A DNA stretch of 64,000 nt from Chloroflexota bacterium. Lineage in GTDB: Bacteria; Chloroflexota; Anaerolineae; Anaerolineales; Villigracilaceae. The notes under the pieces are model-generated. The model saw only the letters and a list, made by a program, of their open reading frames with translations. It was not told the origin of the DNA and made no database searches. Made by a program: the position numbers and the translations under genes. Location: NCBI GenBank assembly GCA_021414245.1, contig JAIOOU010000004.1:62001-126000 (forward strand), read 5' to 3'. Below, one piece after another: positions 58,489 to 64,000 of the stretch (position 1 is its first letter; the number at the start of each line of letters is the position of its first letter).

Positions 58489-59576
58489 TGAAAAAGATCT
58501 TTCCTCAGCGTGTGGGTTTGCAGCAGCGTGTGCTCCCGGGCTATCGCGTCCCGTTCTTTGATTTGCTGGCGGGGTCCTGCGAAAGCCTGGGCATCTTCGC
58601 CGGCCTGCCTCGCCCGGTTGAGATGATCGCCGGCGGCAGGCCGCAGATCGCAAATTATCGTGAGGCACGGAATGTTCATTTGTTGGGCGGCGCTTTGTAT
58701 CTATGTTATCAACAGGGTTTCATCAAGTGGCTCACAGAATGGGACCCCAAAGCTTTGATCGTGGAGGCGAACCCGCGTTACCTCTCGACAGCCTCCGCTG
58801 TGCGTTGGATGCACGCCCGCGGACGAAGAGTCATTGGCTGGGGCCTGGGTTCGCCGGGTCTTTCCGGACCCCTGGCCGGGTTCCGTCAAAACGGCAGACT
58901 CTCCTTCCTGAGTCAGTTCGACGCCCTGATCGCATACAGTCAGCGCGGCGCGCAGGAATATGCGGCGCTTGGTTTTCCGCGCGAAAAAATATTCGTGGCT
59001 CATAATTCAGTTTCGCCTGCGCCTGTGACCGGGATCGAACGAAACCGGTCTTTTGTCCGGCCGACCATCCTGTTCGTCGGCCGCCTGCAGGCCCGCAAAC
59101 GGGTTGACCATTTGTTGCGCGCCTGCGCGGATATGCAGTCTGCGCCGCGTTTGATCATTGTCGGCGATGGACCGGAGTCAGCCGCGCTGCAGTCCCTGGC
59201 CAGGGATGTGTATCCGGCCGCGGAGTTTGCCGGGGCAAAGCATGGGTCGGAATTAAAACCTTTTTTCGCCGAGGCGGATCTATTTGTCCTGCCCGGAACC
59301 GGCGGCCTGGCCGTCCAGGAGGCCATGAGTTATGGGCTTCCGGTCATCGTTGCGAAGGGCGACGGCACCCAGGATGACCTGGTCCGCGAGGGGAACGGCT
59401 GGCAGATCCCGCCTGATGATTATGGCGCGCTGGTCGCCGCAATGAAAAATGCGCTGTCAGATGCGGCACGTTTAAGGGTCATGGGCAATGAATCTTTTCG
59501 GATTGTCTCGGAAGAGATCAACATTCAAAGAATGGTGGATGTCTTCGTGAATGCATTGAACAGCGATGGGGATTAA
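58488..59576 (+). CDS. glycosyltransferase, GT4-like
   Basis: 362 residues from the ATG overlapping the previous stop. ILFVGRLQARKRVDHLLRA is the start of the C-terminal Rossmann half, and ADLFVLPGTGGLAVQEAMSYGLPVIVAKGDG holds the second glutamate (VQEAM) of the E-x7-E set. The N-terminal half opens with QQRVLPGYRVPFFDLLA, typical of acceptor-side loops. It probably works with the 56040 and 57055 products on one surface glycan. A longer frame from 58470 is possible but unsupported. Confidence 0.85.
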   Translation: MKKIFPQRVGLQQRVLPGYRVPFFDLLAGSCESLGIFAGLPRPVEMIAGGRPQIANYREARNVHLLGGALYLCYQQGFIKWLTEWDPKALIVEANPRYLSTASAVRWMHARGRRVIGWGLGSPGLSGPLAGFRQNGRLSFLSQFDALIAYSQRGAQEYAALGFPREKIFVAHNSVSPAPVTGIERNRSFVRPTILFVGRLQARKRVDHLLRACADMQSAPRLIIVGDGPESAALQSLARDVYPAAEFAGAKHGSELKPFFAEADLFVLPGTGGLAVQEAMSYGLPVIVAKGDGTQDDLVREGNGWQIPPDDYGALVAAMKNALSDAARLRVMGNESFRIVSEEINIQRMVDVFVNALNSDGD

Positions 59577-59594
59577 TTTAATAACCTGGGCAGA

Positions 59595-60797
59595 CTACGC
59601 CACCCAGCGCCAGTCCAGAAAGCCCATTAATAAAAAGATCTGCACAAAAAAAGATAAGATCCAGACAATGAGGCGGACCACGCGGTTTTGGATTTGGGGC
59701 ATGACGAGGAAGGCCGGAAAAACCGCCAGCATGTAGCGGCTGAAGCTATCCAGCAGATGGGGAGGGGTGCCGCGCATAAAGAACAAAGCCAGGTTCAGCC
59801 AGGCGTAGAGCGAGAGGATCGGATCGAGGCGGCGCAGGCCAATGATTAAAAGACCCATAATAAAAACCAGAGATCCCAGATCAATATAATCAATAAAGAC
59901 TCGTGGTGTGGTTAGCAGTCGATTGAAAAATAACCAAACTCCGGTCCAGGGTGGAACGGTTTGGATGCCCCAATGACCCGCGAGTGCCTGAGGCATGGGT
60001 CCCAGGCCTGCCTTATCCAAAAAAAAGGTCCAGCCGAGGAATGCCAGTCCCGGCAGGAGTACCCACAACCAGGAGATATTTTTGTACAGGATGGCAGGTG
60101 GACTTCGCCATGTTTTTGGCCTGCCCAGTTGAAAGCCTGCAACTTCTCTTAACCATAACAAACCCAGGACAGGCGTCAGCAAGCTGCCTTGAAGGCGGGT
60201 GAGCGAAGCGAATCCGCCGAGGACACCGGCTGCAAACCAAAACTTATGGCGGGCGGCCAGCCAGGAAGCAAGGACCAAGGTCAGAAAAAGGGCGTCTGTG
60301 TAAGCGGCAAGCAGAAAGAATGCCGAGGGAAATAAAGCAAGGGATAAGACTGCAACCCCGGCCTCTTTGACGGGAAGCCCTTCCACGCGGGCAACCTCGT
60401 AAAAAAGGATGAAGACCGCCAATGCGGCCAGATTTGAAACAAACAGGGCGGAGAATAAATAGTTTCCAGTCAGCTTGCTCAAACTGTCGATCAGCCAGGG
60501 ATACAGAGGCAGATAGGAGGCGGTTCCATCAGCCGGATCGTAACCGAAGGCGGCGATCTTGAGATACCAACTGGTGTCCCAGCGATCCCAAACATTGATG
60601 AATAATCGTGAAAACGGATCCTGATGTAACAATGATCGGGCTGCGATGTTGACCGGGCCGCTTGAGAGGGGTTCCGGCTCCGCCCCTGAAGCGGTCTGAT
60701 AACCGAGGAACGATGCGTTCAAACGCATGATCAGGAAAATGACCAGGCAAATTGTCCATTCGGGTTTCCAGGTCCGATGCTTGGTTTCCGTTTTCAA
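59595..60797 (-). CDS. PIG-V-like mannosyltransferase
   Basis: 400 residues from a TTG at 60797, with AAGGAACGG overlapping the upstream stop. The outer loop NVWDRWDTSWYLKIAAFGYDP and the following SYLPLYPWLIDSL are the landmarks of the PIG-V / actinobacterial mannosyltransferase group (GT-C), which takes mannose from polyprenyl-phosphate-mannose. About nine spans. The upstream part of the open frame (to 61190) is antisense to the C39 gene and not coding. It follows the C39/SH3 gene by 8 nt and ends 18 nt from the convergent GT4 gene; no terminator is seen between. Confidence 0.82.
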   Translation of the reverse strand: MKTETKHRTWKPEWTICLVIFLIMRLNASFLGYQTASGAEPEPLSSGPVNIAARSLLHQDPFSRLFINVWDRWDTSWYLKIAAFGYDPADGTASYLPLYPWLIDSLSKLTGNYLFSALFVSNLAALAVFILFYEVARVEGLPVKEAGVAVLSLALFPSAFFLLAAYTDALFLTLVLASWLAARHKFWFAAGVLGGFASLTRLQGSLLTPVLGLLWLREVAGFQLGRPKTWRSPPAILYKNISWLWVLLPGLAFLGWTFFLDKAGLGPMPQALAGHWGIQTVPPWTGVWLFFNRLLTTPRVFIDYIDLGSLVFIMGLLIIGLRRLDPILSLYAWLNLALFFMRGTPPHLLDSFSRYMLAVFPAFLVMPQIQNRVVRLIVWILSFFVQIFLLMGFLDWRWVA

Positions 60798-60805
60798 ACC
60801 GTTCC

Positions 60806-62023
60806 TTATTTCTTCACCGATCCGCCGTCCACATAACCGCGTTTGCCGTTGCTGCCCTTCACCGTCAGCCATTTGCCGGCCACGCCGATCTTCGAAGCGG
60901 CCTTGTCGGCGGCTTCCACCACGGAAAGACGCGCGCCGCTTTTCTCTGTGGAAAGAACAGCACTTTTTGCGGAAGCGGTTTGATACACCTTCGCGCCGCC
61001 GGTTTTTACCACCACGGTCAATTTTGGCTTTTCGGGCGGGGTGGTGACTTGCGGTGTGGCCGGGGTCGATGGTGTGGAAGCGGGTGTCGAAGCCGGTGTG
61101 GACGGGGAGGCAGGCGCTTCGGTTGCCGGACTGGTAACTGGCCCAGCGGCCGGTGCAGGTGCCGCCGTTTGAGTCTTTTCCAAATACCACGCGGCCGCGT
61201 AGCCTTCATGTCCCTGACTGTCACGGACGCGCACCCATTGATTGATCGCGCCGATCTTGGACAAACCGTCCGCTTCGAGCAGGGTCAGTATGGACCCGGC
61301 TGGAACGGAGACGACCACATTGGCCATGCTGGATGTATCCAGGCTGGAACGGATATTCAGGCCCCAGGTCACATCGGCCTTGACGCGGGCCGTGCCGGTG
61401 CCTGTCGAAACGGGAGCAGCTGGCGGCTGGGCCTGAGGCGTGCCCGTCGCGGGAGTCGAGCCTGGCTGAGCGATCCCTCCGCTGGCGTTGAAACTTTCAT
61501 AGATGATGACATGCATGATCGAACGCTGCAGCGGGTTGCCCTGACTGTAACGCGGCATGAGATAGGTCTTTTTGGCGACGTCGGTTTGGTAAGGCCACGG
61601 GTCGAGCATTAGATAGTCACTGCCCTCCTTCGCATACAGGACAACCCAGTGGGTGAGCAGGCCGGCAGCGGGTGTGCTGTCGACCATGACAATGACCGGC
61701 TGACCCGCCGCAATGGAGGCATCGATCAATCCGAGCGGGGCATCGGCGTTGAGGCAGGAGATGTTGCTTTTGACATTGACCTGTGGGTAGATCTGGCTGA
61801 CCGCATTCCAGCGGATGCCCGCGCTGACGAAACCGCCGACGTTCTTTAATTTTTGGTTGAGGGTCTTGGGGTTTTCGGGATAGCCATGGCCGCTGAGCAG
61901 CATGGCTGTGCTGGTGAGCGCGCAGCCGACATATCCGATCGTGTCGCCCGGGTCGCCGAAGCCGAGGATGTCCTCCTTCCATTTCGGGTCCTGCTGGGAA
62001 TAGTAAATGAGCTGGAATGTCAT
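60806..62023 (-). CDS. C39-like cysteine peptidase with two SH3 domains
   Basis: 405 residues; GAGGTGACCC precedes the ATG. N-terminal ~170 residues: YYSQQDPKW, GYVGCALTSTAMLL (Cys34), LLTHWVVLY (His) and LMLDPWPYQ (Asp), as in the peptidase C39/papain-like superfamily used for cell-wall or bacteriocin processing. Then a Pro/Ala/Gln-rich linker, SH3b domain 1 (~215-280, GLNIRSSLDTSSMANVVVSV), a Pro/Ser/Thr linker with ASTPASTPS repeats, and SH3b domain 2 (~330-405). SH3b domains usually bind peptidoglycan. Oddly there is no signal peptide, so export would need another route or a later start. Confidence 0.85.
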   Translation of the reverse strand: MTFQLIYYSQQDPKWKEDILGFGDPGDTIGYVGCALTSTAMLLSGHGYPENPKTLNQKLKNVGGFVSAGIRWNAVSQIYPQVNVKSNISCLNADAPLGLIDASIAAGQPVIVMVDSTPAAGLLTHWVVLYAKEGSDYLMLDPWPYQTDVAKKTYLMPRYSQGNPLQRSIMHVIIYESFNASGGIAQPGSTPATGTPQAQPPAAPVSTGTGTARVKADVTWGLNIRSSLDTSSMANVVVSVPAGSILTLLEADGLSKIGAINQWVRVRDSQGHEGYAAAWYLEKTQTAAPAPAAGPVTSPATEAPASPSTPASTPASTPSTPATPQVTTPPEKPKLTVVVKTGGAKVYQTASAKSAVLSTEKSGARLSVVEAADKAASKIGVAGKWLTVKGSNGKRGYVDGGSVKK

Positions 62024-62127
62024 GGGTCACCTCGCTGGTTACTGATAAATGGGAAAACTGTCAGGATTATACACTTGGAAATTATTAAAAAAACAAGAGC
62101 CCAATGCAGGATGGTCTCTTGTTATGA

Positions 62128-62871
62128 TCATTTCTCGACCTTGTCCAGGTCTTTCCCGATATCGCGTTGAAAATCCCAGGTCAGATAATCCAGGTTGGAG
62201 GGCAGGGATAATTCAACCGTATATAGATATTGCAACTGCACCTTCAACCTGCGTGGATGGCATTCCAGCAAATGCCCGCCGCTGGTGCGGTCCTCGTTCA
62301 GGAAATGCAGGTGCACGCCCGGTACGCTGAGGGAGGATATAAAGGAGGGTGTGTAGAATCCCACCATTAATCCTTTGACATTGTTAAATTCAAAAGTGGG
62401 TTGATCCTTTGCCACTTCCACCAATGGACGGTAATTCTCCTGCCTTGGCACCGAGCGGGTTTTGACATAGTCAAATTCACCCTCGAGACGGAAGGCGTAG
62501 AACAGATTCGGTGAAGGCATGAGCTCCTTCATCCAGTCCAGGAATTCCTCATGGGACAATTCCTTTTCCAGTTCCTCCTCGCTGGAAGGCTGAAAGAAGG
62601 TCACGGCGGCAAAGGGGGTACAGGTCTCTTCGTCCTTGATCTGGTTGACCCTGCCATCCGAGCTCACACGGTAGATCAGTCCGTCGAACATCATCATCTC
62701 GCCGTCCAGGTCGTTGAAGGTCCCAAGGCCAAAGTCGCCATGCTTTCTGATCTCGGAGAAGGGGATGTTCTGCTCGTAGATGCCCTCGACCAGCGCGTTG
62801 ACCGGGGCGCACAGGTAGATCTTGTTGTCGGCTTTTCGCTTTCTAATTCTGCGCAGGGTGGTTCGTTCCAT
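62128..62871 (-). CDS. budA: alpha-acetolactate decarboxylase
   Basis: 247 residues from the ATG at 62871 (CGGAGAAAGAACAAA upstream); an ATG at 62892 seven codons earlier is possible. It converts acetolactate to acetoin. The zinc site is visible as VHLHFLNEDRTSGGHLLECH (H-x-H and the third His), with HGDFGLGTFNDLDGEMMMFDG as the family's first block. The rest follows the family length. No acetolactate synthase (alsS) is adjacent, so the pathway link is elsewhere. A 22-nt motif shared with the valS leader lies just upstream. Confidence 0.93.
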   Translation of the reverse strand: MERTTLRRIRKRKADNKIYLCAPVNALVEGIYEQNIPFSEIRKHGDFGLGTFNDLDGEMMMFDGLIYRVSSDGRVNQIKDEETCTPFAAVTFFQPSSEEELEKELSHEEFLDWMKELMPSPNLFYAFRLEGEFDYVKTRSVPRQENYRPLVEVAKDQPTFEFNNVKGLMVGFYTPSFISSLSVPGVHLHFLNEDRTSGGHLLECHPRRLKVQLQYLYTVELSLPSNLDYLTWDFQRDIGKDLDKVEK

Positions 62872-62886
62872 TTTGTTCTTTCTCCG

Positions 62887-62908
62887 TGTCATACCTGCAC
62901 TTGCGTGC
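62887..62908 (-). repeat. 22-nt motif shared with the valS leader
   Basis: On the minus strand GCACGCAAGTGCAGGT followed by ATGACA; it differs from 14877-14898 at one base. It includes the alternative ATG (62892) of the decarboxylase gene. Confidence 0.6.
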
Positions 62909-62929
62909 GGCGCATTGGCAGAATGATCC

Positions 62930-63586
62930 CTACCCGATCTTCGGTGTGTCGCCGATGATCTCCCAATTTCGTTCGAGGGCGAAAGCCTTCAGTTTTGCGT
63001 CCGGATAGACAGCCACGGGGTGATCGGCATGTTCGAGCAGAGGGACATCCAGAATGGTGTCGCCATAGGCCACATCCACCCGGTCCACGCCGAGACGGCT
63101 GAGGACCTGTTCGATCTTTTTTTCGTTGGCCATTAATTCGCCGACCAGTTTTACCCGTCCGTTCACGATCTCGACCGGGGTGCCGATGGTCTGGGCGCCG
63201 ATGCGCCTGGCAAATGGTTCAATGAAAGGTTCCACCACGCTGCTGGCGATGTACACCTTTGCGCCCTGTGTGCGGTGTTTGATGAGGCGTTCGACCACAT
63301 CCTCGCGGCGTTTTTTCCAAAAATCATGCTCCACCACCCATTCGGAGACCTGACTTAATTTTTCAGGATTCGCATCCTTGATATAAGCCAGGCTGTCGAC
63401 CATCAACTTTTGTCCCCAGGCCTGCCAGTCGATCATTCCATTCTTTGCGAGAACGTACGAGGGCATGATCGCGGCCATGTACAGGCTGGCACGAAACTTG
63501 CTCTGGTTGTGTTTTACCCAATCCACCAGCCCCAAAAAGGGGGAGCCAGTGGTCAATGTACCCATCAAATCCGATGCGACGATCAT
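62930..63586 (-). CDS. HAD superfamily protein, IB-like, with altered motif I
   Basis: 218 residues; TTGGAGAAAAC precedes the ATG. A haloacid-dehalogenase fold: motif I DLMGTLTTG at residues ~6-14, motif II serine in VYIASSVVEPFIEP, motif III Lys in NEKKIEQVLSRLG, motif IV DTILDVPLL with Asp. Motif I is normally DxDxT; here the second Asp is Met, so the general acid/base needed for phosphatase action is missing. That makes ordinary phosphatase activity doubtful. Helical cap residues ~15-90. Neighbour genes give no hint of a substrate. Confidence 0.78.
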   Translation of the reverse strand: MIVASDLMGTLTTGSPFLGLVDWVKHNQSKFRASLYMAAIMPSYVLAKNGMIDWQAWGQKLMVDSLAYIKDANPEKLSQVSEWVVEHDFWKKRREDVVERLIKHRTQGAKVYIASSVVEPFIEPFARRIGAQTIGTPVEIVNGRVKLVGELMANEKKIEQVLSRLGVDRVDVAYGDTILDVPLLEHADHPVAVYPDAKLKAFALERNWEIIGDTPKIG

Positions 63587-63608
63587 GTTTTCTCCAATAA
63601 GAAGGTGG

Positions 63609-63655
63609 CCGTGTCACTCGAGGGAAGCTTGAGATGCTTTGCCGGAGTGACACGG
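63609..63655. repeat. inverted repeat between HAD gene and alpha/beta hydrolase
   Basis: CCGTGTCACTC (63609-63619) and GAGTGACACGG (63645-63655) are exact 11-bp inverted copies around a 25-nt loop containing GAAGCTTGAGATGCTTTGC. Could fold as a terminator-like structure for the hydrolase on the minus strand, though without a T-run. Confidence 0.5.
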
Positions 63656-63667
63656 AATCAGCAGGGA

Positions 63668-64000
63668 TTATCCCTGCGCGAACTCTTTTACAACCCGGTG
63701 GAACTTTTCAGGTTCCTCCACGAATCCGTAATGGCCGGATTCGTCGAAGATCTCCAGCCTCGCATTCGGGATCTCCTTCACCATTTCCCCAGCCATGGCC
63801 ACATTCGTGATGAAATCATGCCTCCCGACGATGACCAATGTGGGGACCTTGATCCTCTTCAGGTGCGGACGCAGGTCAAAGGTGGGCGCCTCCTTTTCAT
63901 TGAAGACCCGCAGCGGCGCGATCTTGATGAGCGTATCCTTCGTGCGTTCAGCATAAGCCTGGGCGCGGACATTAAACTTCTTGAAATAAAACTTCTTCTC
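63668..64000 (-). CDS. alpha/beta hydrolase, C-terminal part
   Basis: Open to the right edge on the minus strand; 110 residues and the TAA stop are present. The acid is in LVIVGRHDFITN (Asp after GRH) and the base in DESGHYGFVEEPEKF, the last blocks of the alpha/beta hydrolase (fold type Abhydrolase_1) family such as proline iminopeptidases or lactonases. The nucleophile lies beyond the window, so substrate class cannot be narrowed. Confidence 0.85.
   Translation of the reverse strand, partial: EKKFYFKKFNVRAQAYAERTKDTLIKIAPLRVFNEKEAPTFDLRPHLKRIKVPTLVIVGRHDFITNVAMAGEMVKEIPNARLEIFDESGHYGFVEEPEKFHRVVKEFAQG

Noticed and set aside
60798-61190. N-terminal extension of the PIG-V-like protein
   Set aside because: The extension is antisense to the C39/SH3 gene, highly basic and of no family; the TTG at 60797 with AAGGAACGG before it explains the real start.

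Overview
The window is a stretch of bacterial chromosome, moderately GC-rich, with dense short operons, no rRNA, tRNA, CRISPR array or transposase that I could find. Protein style points to the Chloroflexota, most likely Anaerolineae: a riboflavin-type ABC transporter behind an FMN riboswitch, many lipoproteins with LAAC-type lipoboxes, PIG-V-like and other polytopic glycosyltransferases, paired deoxynucleoside kinases, and a lipoprotein penicillin-binding protein. This is inference from family content; no marker gene was compared.  Layout. 1-3.9 kb: end of a class V aminotransferase, a class III nucleotide cyclase, then a run of small genes (DinB, YciI, YwbE, GNAT) and a lipoprotein. 3.9-7.4 kb: a trimethylamine-dehydrogenase-type flavoenzyme with an overlapping SDR/DUF2867 protein. 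7.4-10.9 kb: cobalamin riboswitch followed by a BtuFCD-like importer with an embedded GNAT gene. 10.9-19.4 kb: the valS locus. Two paralogous membrane proteins alternate with two copies of a T-box leader; the second copy serves valS, the first is an orphan with its own promoter and terminator. The last ~160 codons of valS are strikingly AT-rich, followed by an AT-rich TPR gene, a decayed second copy of a valS tail, and an M48 peptidase. 19.5-23.4 kb: zinc-ribbon protein, ferredoxin, FMN riboswitch and RibXY-type importer, STAS protein. 23.5-31.2 kb: minus-strand genes including holB, rsgA, a PBP and maf. 31.4-34 kb: purine genes xpt and guaA with a HIT protein. 34-38.8 kb: four overlapping genes (two membrane proteins, a secreted/anchored FHA protein, a PP2C phosphatase). 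38.8-46 kb: plsY, a second SDR/DUF2867 protein, ComEC with a degenerate nuclease-like domain, a lipoprotein, two STAS genes around an S51 peptidase. 46-51 kb: MFS, MsrPQ, DsbA-like thioredoxin, deoxynucleoside kinase. 51-56 kb: pyrF, pyrB, an HSL-type hydrolase, a nucleotidyltransferase and a second deoxynucleoside kinase. 56-64 kb: glycosyltransferases, C39 peptidase with SH3 domains, acetolactate decarboxylase, a HAD protein and the end of an alpha/beta hydrolase.  The most unusual part is the valS locus, where both the regulatory 5' leader and the 3' coding end appear twice. A second general feature is a set of genes whose start codon lies 6-9 nt after a -10-like hexamer, suggesting leaderless transcripts. 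All positions and motifs were read by eye; family names rest on recognised motifs, not on database searches.
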